The notes under the pieces: generated by a model
The model's database searches: none
What the model was told of the DNA's origin: nothing
The model's input: only the letters and a program-made list of their open reading frames with translations
Position numbers and translations under genes: made by a program
Assembly (NCBI RefSeq): GCF_003058325.1
Contig: NZ_CP028843.1
Coordinates: forward strand, 4,089,501 to 4,153,500
Direction of reading: 5' to 3'
DNA from: Methylobacterium currus
Lineage (GTDB): Bacteria; Pseudomonadota; Alphaproteobacteria; Rhizobiales; Beijerinckiaceae
Length of the DNA: 64,000 bases
In this document: positions 17,476-24,128 of the stretch, in pieces
Layout: each line of letters opens with the position of its first letter
Numbering within the stretch: position 1 is the first letter of the stretch

Positions 17476-18941
17476 CCGGGGCGCCGGGTCCGGGCGCACG
17501 CCGCGACGCCGAGGCGGCCTATCCGGCCCTCGCCCTCGTCGTCGGGGACCGCTGGATCGGGGCGGAGGAGCGCCCGACCGTCCCGGTCGTCGATCCGAGC
17601 ACAGAGCGCGGACTCGGACACCTGCCCCTGGCGGACGAAGCCGACCTCGACCGTGCCATCCAGGCCGCGCACGACGCCTTCCCGGGCTGGCGCGACACGC
17701 CGGCCCTCGCGCGTGGCCGCATCCTGCGCGCCGCCGCCGCCTGGCTGCGGGCGCACAGGCGGGACTGGGCCGTGCTGATCGCACTTGAACTCGGCAAGCC
17801 GCTCGCCCAGGCGGAAGCGGAGGCCGAGACGGCCTGCGAGATGATCGAGTGGGCTGCCGAGGAGGGCCGCCGCCTCTATGGCCGCGACATCCCGCCGAGA
17901 ACGTCCGGCCTGCGCCTGACCGCGTTCTCCGAGCCGGTCGGACCGGTCGGCGCCATCGCGGGCTGGAACGCGCCGGCGATCACCCCGGCGCGCAAGATCG
18001 CCGGTGCGCTCGGCGCGGGTTGCTCGATCGTCATCAAGCCGTCGGAGGCAACTCCCGCCTCGGGCCTCATGCTCGCCCGCGCCTTCGCGGAGGCCGGCCT
18101 GCCGCCGGGCGTCCTCAACCTGGTGTTCGGGGACCCGCCCGCCATCGGGCGGACGCTCGCCACCGATCCCCGCCTGCGGATGCTCACCTTCACCGGGGGC
18201 ACTTCGGTCGGCAAGGAGCTCGCCGCCTGTTGCGTCGCGACGATGAAGCGGATGGTGATGGAGCTCGGCGGCCACGCACCCGTGATCGTGTTGGCCGATT
18301 GCGACGTCGAGGCGGTCGCCCGGGCCGGCGCGGCGGCGAAGTACCGCAATGCCGGCCAGGTCTGCACCTCCCCGACCCGCTTCCTCGTCGAGGCGCCCGC
18401 CTATCGTCGCTTCGCCGACGCCTTCACGGCCGCGGCGCAGGCGCTGAGGGTCGGCGACCCGTTCGCGGCGGGCACGCAGATGGGCCCGCTCCAGAATGCC
18501 CGCCGCGCCGCCGCGATCCGGGCCATCCTGCGAGAGGCCCGGCCGCGAGCGACCGTGATCGAGGGATGCGCGCCGGAGGGGCCGGGCTTCTGGCAGGCGC
18601 CCGCCGTGCTGACGGATCTCGGATCGGACGCGCGAGCCTGGCACGAGGAGCCCTTCGGCCCCCTGGCGGTCCTCGCGCCCTGCGCCAGTCTCGACGCGGC
18701 GATCGCCGAGGCGAACCGTCTGAGCCTGGGACTTGCCGCCTACGCGTTCACCGGCAGCCTCGCGGCGGCCGAGCGCCTGGGCCGCGAGGTCCAGGCGGGA
18801 ACCCTGGCGGTCAACCACTGGTCGGCGTCGTTCCCGGAGACGCCGTTCGGCGGCGTGAAGGACAGCGGCTTCGGTCTGGAGGGCGGCCCGGAGGGCGTGA
18901 TGGCGTTCCGCCAGCAGCGCTTCGTCTCAGTCGCGTCGTGA
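17472..18941 (+). CDS. NAD(P)-dependent aldehyde dehydrogenase
   Basis: 489 residues from GTG 17472, which overlaps the hydrolase stop. The aldehyde dehydrogenase core is intact: 'AGWNAPAITPARKI', the nucleotide-binding 'FTGGTSVGKELA', general base Glu264 in 'MELGGHAP', nucleophile Cys298 in 'NAGQVCTSPTR', and 'EEPFGPLAVL'. It would oxidise an aldehyde to the acid, which the operon's synthetase could then couple to CoA. Last gene of the operon; what follows is the degraded junction region. Confidence 0.93.
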   Translation: MTGAPGPGARRDAEAAYPALALVVGDRWIGAEERPTVPVVDPSTERGLGHLPLADEADLDRAIQAAHDAFPGWRDTPALARGRILRAAAAWLRAHRRDWAVLIALELGKPLAQAEAEAETACEMIEWAAEEGRRLYGRDIPPRTSGLRLTAFSEPVGPVGAIAGWNAPAITPARKIAGALGAGCSIVIKPSEATPASGLMLARAFAEAGLPPGVLNLVFGDPPAIGRTLATDPRLRMLTFTGGTSVGKELAACCVATMKRMVMELGGHAPVIVLADCDVEAVARAGAAAKYRNAGQVCTSPTRFLVEAPAYRRFADAFTAAAQALRVGDPFAAGTQMGPLQNARRAAAIRAILREARPRATVIEGCAPEGPGFWQAPAVLTDLGSDARAWHEEPFGPLAVLAPCASLDAAIAEANRLSLGLAAYAFTGSLAAAERLGREVQAGTLAVNHWSASFPETPFGGVKDSGFGLEGGPEGVMAFRQQRFVSVAS

Positions 18942-19039
18942 GGCGGAGCGGGAATTTGGGAGGAGGTCGCCTCCGCGGCTTGGTCAAGCGCTCAACCCGG
19001 TCGCTGCGGCGACCGGCATCCGGTCTCGACGAGCACGCA

Positions 19040-19123
19040 CCCGTCTCGGGCGAGAGGCTTCCCGTCTCGGGCGAGAGGCTTCCCGTCTCGGGCGAGAGGC
19101 TTCCCGTCTCGGGCGAGAGGCTT
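19040..19123. repeat. 21-bp tandem repeat, four exact copies
   Basis: Four perfect head-to-tail copies of a 21-base unit (CCCGTCTCGGGCGAGAGGCT plus T) at 19040, 19061, 19082 and 19103. The unit is a multiple of three, so the minus strand would read SRPRREA repeats, but no convincing gene contains it. Exact identity of all copies suggests recent slippage expansion. Sits between the aldehyde dehydrogenase stop and the amidohydrolase remnant; 18942-19039 holds nothing else recognisable. Confidence 0.9.
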
Positions 19124-19134
19124 GGCGGCGGCCT

Positions 19135-19236
19135 TCAGGTCTCCGGGCGTCCCGGCGTAGCAGCTGGCATGGACCGATGGTCAGGCGGCAGCCCGTAGAA
19201 GCGGGCCGGGTTCCCGACCAGGATCGAGGTGCGTTC
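19135..19236 (-). pseudogene. 3' remnant of an amidohydrolase-type gene
   Basis: In one minus-strand frame the sequence reads 'RTSILVGNPARFYGLPPD' and ends in TGA at 19135-19137. This matches the C-terminal end of metal-dependent amidohydrolases, which commonly finish with an 'IL..N..R.yGl' helix. No upstream part of the gene exists: the frame runs straight into the IS3 remnant at 19238. About 34 codons survive. The identification rests on a short motif, so it is moderate. Confidence 0.5.
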
Positions 19237-19237
19237 G

Positions 19238-19399
19238 ATGCCCGACACACGACCGCCCTATCCGGCTGAGACCCGTCGTCAGATCGTCGGACTGGTCCGC
19301 GCTGGACGCGATTCCACACATCTCGCCCGTGATACCGCCGCGCCTTCGAACGGACTCGTTCGAAGGCGCTGGCCAAGCCCGAACGGGCGCCGGCGCTGA
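19238..19399 (+). mobile_element. 5' fragment of an IS3-family orfA transposase
   Basis: An ATG at 19238 opens 'MPDTRPPYPAETRRQIVGL', continuing 'VRAGRDSTHLARD', a good match to the N-terminus of IS3-family OrfA helix-turn-helix proteins ('..RPPYP.EFR...V.LV..G.....lA'). After about 32 codons the frame enters the 112-bp structured repeat and stops at 19397. The rest of orfA and all of orfB are missing. The start codon lies one base beyond the amidohydrolase remnant, which marks an insertion/deletion junction. Confidence 0.65.
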
Positions 19400-19443
19400 T
19401 GCGCCGGACGCTTTCGCATCGACGTGTCGATGCGAAAGCGCGA
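19332..19443 (+). repeat. 112-bp structured repeat, copy 1
   Basis: Three consecutive stem-loops: 19340-19367 with an 11-bp perfect stem, a GC-rich pair of short stems around 19378-19407, and 19409-19440 with a 15-bp perfect stem and 2-base loop. An inverted copy of the same length lies at 52115-52226 with about 7 differences, and four of those form two compensatory base-pair changes in the last stem. It has no coding capacity of its own. Likely a REP/BIME-like or other structured intergenic element. Confidence 0.9.
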
Positions 19444-19640
19444 TCGTATGAGTTAGTTTGGTGGGTCAGGACCAACCGTCACCGTCCCGGAGCATTCGAT
19501 CTGACAGATCCTTTCGATTGGTTCGATCGACAATTCAGAATGATCGGGTCGGGACGAGCGCAATCGCTCGAATTTATTGAGTTTCGAGAGGGGTGTTGAC
19601 AGCCGGAGTCTGAATCGTCGCCCGCGATCCCTGCTGAGGC
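19444..19640. other. Low-GC stretch between repeat copy 1 and the small secreted protein gene
   Basis: Distinctly AT-richer than the surrounding genes, especially 19490-19600. I see no gene, transposase remnant or strong promoter in it. The composition suggests acquired or decaying sequence. Confidence 0.4.
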
Positions 19641-19904
19641 TCAAGGCCGCGGCCGGCTCGTCTTCAGGCTGGCAGGAGCGGTGTTCGCCAGAGGCCGTAC
19701 GGTCGAAATCCCGGGCGTCGCCGCGCCGGTCAAGGTCTCGGTGTCGCCCGGAGACACCGCAGCGGCGGCGAACAGGCCGCCCGGACCCTCGTTCGGCACC
19801 TCGATCCGCGCACCCCACACGTCGATCATGTGCGTCCGTTGCGCGAAGGCACTGCCGTCGGTTGCGGCAAGGATAGTCACGGCGAAAATCAGGCGGTACA
19901 ACAT
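19641..19904 (-). CDS. Small secreted protein of unknown function (87 aa)
   Basis: A cleavable Sec signal peptide is clear: 'MLYRLIFAVTILAATDGSAF' ending in an AFA-Q cleavage site at about residue 22. The mature part (about 65 residues, 'RTHMIDVWGARIEVPNEG...') has no family I recognise. The ATG at 19904 is preceded by AGGAG with an 8-base gap, a strong ribosome site. No cysteines in the mature part. Upstream, 19905-20012 is AT-rich and probably holds its promoter. Unrelated in content to the adjacent kinase. Confidence 0.75.
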   Translation of the reverse strand: MLYRLIFAVTILAATDGSAFAQRTHMIDVWGARIEVPNEGPGGLFAAAAVSPGDTETLTGAATPGISTVRPLANTAPASLKTSRPRP

Positions 19905-20012
19905 CTGCGTATCTCCTAAATCGCGCCATCCTTGAAGCGTGACGCCTGCATTTAAATATAAGTCATGAAGTGATCCATACTATCGCTTCAAGGTATATAC
20001 GATGGTATTCAT

Positions 20013-20855
20013 TCATTTGGAAGAGTCATACGAAGATATGAGTTCGGTGGATTCGATGCTGATTGCATGGCAGGATGGCCGTCCCGAACTATCGGGACGG
20101 CGACATCCGTGGGACGCGCCGTCCTTCGGTGCCATGGTGGCGGACCGCTCCACGATCACGCCGAAAGCCGATCCTCGACCGTAGCGGGATTGCACGCTGA
20201 CCGGATGGCCGAGGGCCTGGGCGGTCTGGCGCACGATGTGGAGACCGAGGCCGAGCCCGGCTCCGTCGCGGCGGCCGGCCCGATCGAAGGCCTCGAAGAT
20301 GCCGGTCAGGCGCTCCGGCGGAATGCCAGGCCCGTCGTCGTGGACCTCGATCGCGATCCGACCGCCCTGCCGCCGGCACCCGATGACAACCCGTCCGCCC
20401 CGGCCCGCATACTTGACGGCGTTGCCGACGAGGTTGCGCAGGATCGTCGCGAGCATCGCGGCTTCGCTCTCAACGCATACATCCGAGCCGCGCACGTGCA
20501 GCCGGACCCCGGCCGCCTCGGCATAGGGCTGCCATTCGGCCGCGACCACGGCGAGGAGGCGGCCGAGCGGCACCGGGCCTAGGCGCGGCGGCGCCCCGCC
20601 GACCTGTGACGTGCGGGCGATGTCGTCGAGTTCGCGGCCGAGGCGCACCAGGGCGTCGCTGGCGAGGCCGAGCCGTGCGGCGGCACGCGGCCCGACGCCC
20701 TCGGAGACCGCACGCTCGATGGCCATGAGGGCGACCTGGAGCGGCTGCTTGAGATCATGACCGGCGACGGCAAGCAGCCGGGACATGGCATTGCGGGCGG
20801 CTTCGGCACGGGTCAGAGCATCGCCGCCGGCCGGCATCGCCACCATCATTCCCAT
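20013..20855 (-). CDS. Soluble sensor histidine kinase
   Basis: 280 residues from ATG 20855, which has GAGGAGG six bases upstream; the longer frame to 20972 is not needed. H-box 'AGHDLKQPLQ' with the phospho-acceptor at about His33, N-box 'RNLVGNAVKYAG', G1 'DDGPGIP', F-box 'FEAFDRAGRR' and G2 'GLGLGLHIV' are all present. There is no membrane segment and no PAS or other sensor domain, only about 25 residues before the H-box. It therefore either senses through a partner or is a truncated kinase. A fragment of a response regulator lies upstream at 21233. Confidence 0.9.
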   Translation of the reverse strand: MGMMVAMPAGGDALTRAEAARNAMSRLLAVAGHDLKQPLQVALMAIERAVSEGVGPRAAARLGLASDALVRLGRELDDIARTSQVGGAPPRLGPVPLGRLLAVVAAEWQPYAEAAGVRLHVRGSDVCVESEAAMLATILRNLVGNAVKYAGRGGRVVIGCRRQGGRIAIEVHDDGPGIPPERLTGIFEAFDRAGRRDGAGLGLGLHIVRQTAQALGHPVSVQSRYGRGSAFGVIVERSATMAPKDGASHGCRRPDSSGRPSCHAISIESTELISSYDSSK

Positions 20856-21232
20856 TGCTGCCTCCTCGATCGGTCCCAAGCCGGGACGGCGCATCCATGG
20901 GCCGGACCATGCATCTTGGCCGTGAAGCGTGAAATCATACGGAGGTTTGCCCCGGACGACCCGCGATGCCACCCCTGATCGCGGAGGCCCGCCCGCGGAC
21001 CTATACTGCGGTATGAGGTCGTCATCTGTCGTCGCGATGCCGGCGGAGAGGCCGACGCCCTGATTCCGGAGTGAGGCCAGGTGACGGGTCCGCCGGGCAT
21101 CGGTCCGGCGCCCCCGTCCGAGGGGCGTCGGGAGGCCCGATGCCCCGGACCGGATCCGGGACGCGCGGGCTCGACGCCGCCGGCCGGCGCATTTGCGCGG
21201 CCTTGCGGCGCGTCCCGCTGACGGGCCCGCGG
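20856..21232. other. Intergenic stretch upstream of the histidine kinase
   Basis: 377 bases with no convincing coding frame on either strand. It presumably carries the kinase promoter; I recognise no specific operator or RNA element. Confidence 0.3.
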
Positions 21233-21496
21233 TCAGGACCCGACCGTGTCCTCGAGGCAGCGGATCAGCGCATCGGACGCGAGGGGCTTGCGCAGGAGGT
21301 CCCGCGCCCCGCCCGCGAGGGCGCGCCGGCGGATCGCATCGTCGTAGAACCCCGTCATCATGATGATTGGCAGGTGCGGCCGGATGCGCCTCACGGGCTC
21401 CTGCGGTTCCAGGCCGTTGATGCCCGGCATGTCCACGTCCGTCAGGAGGCAGGCCGGCTTTGCCGGCGCTTGCCCCGGCGCCTCACAGGCCAGGAA
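21233..21496 (-). pseudogene. Response-regulator receiver domain, 5' end missing
   Basis: The minus frame reads 'CLLTDVDMPGINGLE', with the phospho-acceptor Asp, then 'LPIIMMTGFYDD' with the conserved Thr, and 'DLLRKPLASDALI' with the conserved Lys, ending 'CLEDTVGS' and TGA at 21233. This is the second half of a FixJ-like receiver domain. The first strand and helix, with the acidic pair, are missing because the sequence changes to a different gene fragment near 21500. The breakpoint is approximate. It may once have partnered the adjacent histidine kinase. Confidence 0.75.
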
Positions 21497-21499
21497 CGT

Positions 21500-21975
21500 G
21501 TCGGAGGTCCGGGTCGACATGCGCCACGTGGTCGAGCGCAAGCGGGCGATGGTGGCCGGCCTCGTCGCGATGCACCTCGACACGTACCGCGACAGCGGCG
21601 CCGAGCTGGTTATGGGCAGCGCGCGGTTCACGGGCCCGAAGACGATCGCGGTCGACCTGAACGCGGGCGGGGAGCCGGTGCTCACCGCCGACACCATCGT
21701 GCTGAACCTCGGCACGCGTCCGGCGATTCCGGACGTTCCCGGCCTGCGCGAGGCGGAGCCGCTGACCAACATCGAGGCGCTCGAACTCGACGCCCTGCCC
21801 GACCACCTGATCGTGCTGGGCGGCGGCTATGTCGGCCTCGAACTGGCGCAGGCCTATCGCCGGTTCGGCAGCGCCGTCACGGTGATCGAGCGCGGGGAGC
21901 GGATCGCCAGCCGCGAGGACGCGGACGTGGCGGACGAACTGGCGCGGCTCCTCGCGGCCGAGGGGATCGCCCCGT
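21500..21975 (+). pseudogene. Internal fragment of a mercuric-reductase-like flavoprotein
   Basis: In the plus frame the sequence 'VDMRHVVERKRAMVAGLV', 'GAELVMGSARFTGPK', 'LNLGTRPAIPDVPGL', then the NAD(P)-binding 'LIVLGGGYVGLELAQAYRRFG' region and 'TVIERGERIASRED' is the middle of a pyridine nucleotide-disulfide oxidoreductase. The FAD-binding N-terminus with the redox CxxxxC and the dimerisation domain are absent; homology ends near 21975 ('AAEGI'). It is fused head-on to the response-regulator fragment, so both were cut by the same rearrangement. No start codon of its own. Confidence 0.75.
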
Positions 21976-22386
21976 CCAAGGCGTCGACCGAGCCGCGCAT
22001 CTTGCGACAGCGGCGCGAGCGCTTCCTCTTCCCGCGCGGCTCCACGACGGCGAAGCAATCCTCGACGCCTGCTGCACTGCCCGAACGGCACTCACGCCAG
22101 ACCCGGACCGCATCCGCTCCCTGGCGAACGTCCCATCCATCGGATGCGTCAAAAGCTCAGGCGCAACGGTCCAAATGCCCCGGCTCGGCCTCGCGCCGAG
22201 GAACGCCAGCACGACCGGCACGGCCGAATTGGACTTGACGGCAATCCGTGCGGCCGGCGGCTGGACTCGGCGCGGAAAATCCAGGCGCTTCGCGTGCCGC
22301 TGCGGATCGAGGGACAACGTTTCCGCGGCTTCGAAAGAACTGCCACGCGACATCGCCAACAAGGTTGTATCATCGAATTCTTCCAT
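21877..22386 (-). CDS. Possible hypothetical protein with a disrupted C-terminus
   Basis: ATG at 22386 has AGGGGAGA seven bases upstream, a good ribosome site, and the first 100 codons ('MEEFDDTTLLAMSRGSSFEA...') look plausible for a protein. The frame continues to 21877, but the last 50 or so codons run antisense into the flavoprotein fragment and become Arg/Pro/Ala-rich, which suggests that the native 3' end was lost. I recognise no family. It could be an artefact of a rearranged region. Confidence 0.35.
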   Translation of the reverse strand: MEEFDDTTLLAMSRGSSFEAAETLSLDPQRHAKRLDFPRRVQPPAARIAVKSNSAVPVVLAFLGARPSRGIWTVAPELLTHPMDGTFARERMRSGSGVSAVRAVQQASRIASPSWSRAGRGSARAAVARCAARSTPWTGRSPRPRGAAPVRPPRPRPRGWRSAPRARSP

Positions 22387-22632
22387 CGCCGTATCTCCCC
22401 TGCATTGACCGCAGAGCAGATAAAATCCTCCAAAAATCTCACGTTTTAAAGCGGATGTATTGTGTCGGTGTCGGCGGTAGACGGCCCGCATCCAATCGTC
22501 AGCACCTCAGCCCCACGTTCTCCTGGTTCCTGCCACGGGCTCCAAGGGGTATTTGAAGGTATCCAGATTGCGGCAGGTGCGGCTCTGGACTATCGTGACT
22601 TGTTAGCTTCGTCCGCGATCGAGCATCCGGCC

Positions 22633-23409
22633 ATGCTGCAGGTCCGTCTATTAGGGTGCTTTGCCCTCGAGCAGTCCCAACGGGACCAGTCGGCGGTGCT
22701 CGGCCGAAACGGGCGGCGGCTCGCAGCCTACCTGTTCGCCTATCCCAACCGCAGCCATCGGCGCGACAAGCTGATCGACCTGTTCTGGACCGAAAGCGCG
22801 CCGGACCAGGGGCGTACCGCCTTCAGCACGGCGCTCTGGAAGATCAAGCGCACCATCGGCGCCTCCGGCCGGCAGATGGCGCTGCACGCGGTCGGGCAGA
22901 ACGTGGTGCTGGAGATCGCCAAGCCGGCGATCGTGGACGCGCACCGCTTCGCCTCCGATATCGAGGTCGCGCTCTCGGCGAGCTGCGCAGACTCGATCCG
23001 ACCGGCGATCGAGCTCTATAGCGGCGCATTTCTCGAGGAATTCGACGGGGACTGGGTGCTGGAGGAGCGCGAGCGCCTCGAAGTCCTCTATGTCCGCGCG
23101 CTGACGCTGATGATGCGGCAGGCCGCGAACCAGTCCCGCTACGAGGACGCGCTATGCTGCGCGCGCCGGATCCTCGCGACGGACCCGATGCGCGAGAGCG
23201 CGCAACGCGCGACCATGCTGCTCTACACGCTGAATGGACAGCGCGGCCAGGCCATCAGGCAGTTCGAACGGTGCCGGGCGACCTTACGCGAGGAATGCGG
23301 CGTCGACCCGATGCCGGAGACCCGCTCGCTCGACCTGATGATCCGCAGCGGCGCGGTCTTCGAGCGGATCCCGACACTCCTCAACGAGACGTTCGGAACC
23401 GGCGGCTGA
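22633..23409 (+). CDS. BTAD-type (SARP/AfsR-like) transcriptional activator
   Basis: 258 residues. The N-terminal winged-helix DNA-binding part reads 'QVRLLGCFALEQ', 'LGRNGRRLAAYLFAYPN' and 'RDKLIDLFWTESAPDQGR', followed by 'TALWKIKRTIG', as in SARP/OmpR-like activators. The second half (about residue 120 on) is the bacterial transcriptional activator domain of TPR-like helices ('YSGAFLEEF', 'EDALCCARRILATDP', 'ALREECGVDP'-type ending). There is no NTPase or sensor domain. It lies directly upstream of the injection-system genes in the same orientation and is the obvious candidate regulator. The start is uncertain; an upstream in-frame codon in 22462-22632 cannot be excluded. Confidence 0.88.
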   Translation: MLQVRLLGCFALEQSQRDQSAVLGRNGRRLAAYLFAYPNRSHRRDKLIDLFWTESAPDQGRTAFSTALWKIKRTIGASGRQMALHAVGQNVVLEIAKPAIVDAHRFASDIEVALSASCADSIRPAIELYSGAFLEEFDGDWVLEERERLEVLYVRALTLMMRQAANQSRYEDALCCARRILATDPMRESAQRATMLLYTLNGQRGQAIRQFERCRATLREECGVDPMPETRSLDLMIRSGAVFERIPTLLNETFGTGG

Positions 23410-23849
23410 GCCGCGGCGAAACCCGGCATACGCTCGTTCCGGGTCGAACCACCCCGTCACGCTTGCGCGTTCGCCAGGGCAGCCACGACCTGGGCGTCGC
23501 TCTCGGCGTGCCCGGAAATTGGTGGACTTCCGGTGCCGTCGAGCGCGAAGGCGGCGAGCGAACCCTATCCCCGAACGCCCAGCATCACTCTCCGCGCGGT
23601 CGGCTCCCGGCCGCCGGACCGTGATCGGCCCGGCGGCGCGACATCGAGACCAGGCGCGAGAGAGATGGCGGAGAGACGACCGACATCCCCGGCGCCAGCG
23701 GCGGAGAGCCGGGCGCATCCGATCCGGAAGCGGCGAGCGACGACCGGACGAGCGCGCGACCTGCGCGCCGCGCCGCCTCGACGAGCCGCGCGCCAGGCCC
23801 CGCAGATCCGCATGGGCTCTGCTGGCCTCGGTCAAGGAGGTGAGCTCCG
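23410..23849. other. Leader region of the injection-system operon
   Basis: 440 bases without a credible gene on either strand. It separates the BTAD regulator from the first small gene of the cluster, so it probably contains the operon promoter. I could not pick out direct repeats typical of SARP boxes with confidence. Confidence 0.35.
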
Positions 23850-24128
23850 GTGATTGACGCGTGCCATTCCCCCTCTTCCGACGGCGCGGGTCCGTCGGTC
23901 TCCGGCGATCGCGTTCTGATCGTGCGGATCTGGCGCGAGCCGAACCGCACGCCGCCGCGGGACGAGGATTGGCGCGGGCACGTCTATCTGAGCGGCGTCG
24001 ACATCAAGCGCCGCTTCGTCGGCATGGACCGGCTGTTCCGGGCGATACGGACCCTGCTCGGGCAGGCCGTCCGTGAGGACGATGCCGCCGAGACGGCCGT
24101 CCGGTCGGGCGAGGGCGAACCGCGATGA
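23850..24128 (+). CDS. Small conserved eCIS-associated protein (92 aa)
   Basis: GTG start at 23850 with AAGGAGG nine bases upstream, a near-perfect ribosome site. The recognisable core is 'VLIVRIWREPNRTPPRDEDW' extended by 'RGHVYLSG' and 'KRRFVGMDRLFRAI', a pattern seen in short proteins encoded ahead of the AAA+ ATPase in phage-tail-like injection loci. The stop overlaps the ATPase start (ATGA at 24125). It is acidic-basic mixed, with no signal peptide or membrane span. Function unknown; possibly an ATPase partner. Confidence 0.75.
   Translation: MIDACHSPSSDGAGPSVSGDRVLIVRIWREPNRTPPRDEDWRGHVYLSGVDIKRRFVGMDRLFRAIRTLLGQAVREDDAAETAVRSGEGEPR

Noticed and set aside
18984..19475. Minus-strand open frame with SRPRREA heptad repeats
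   Set aside because: The frame only stays open because the 21-bp repeat is a multiple of three. It crosses the IS3 remnant and the structured repeat antisense and has no ribosome site or family.
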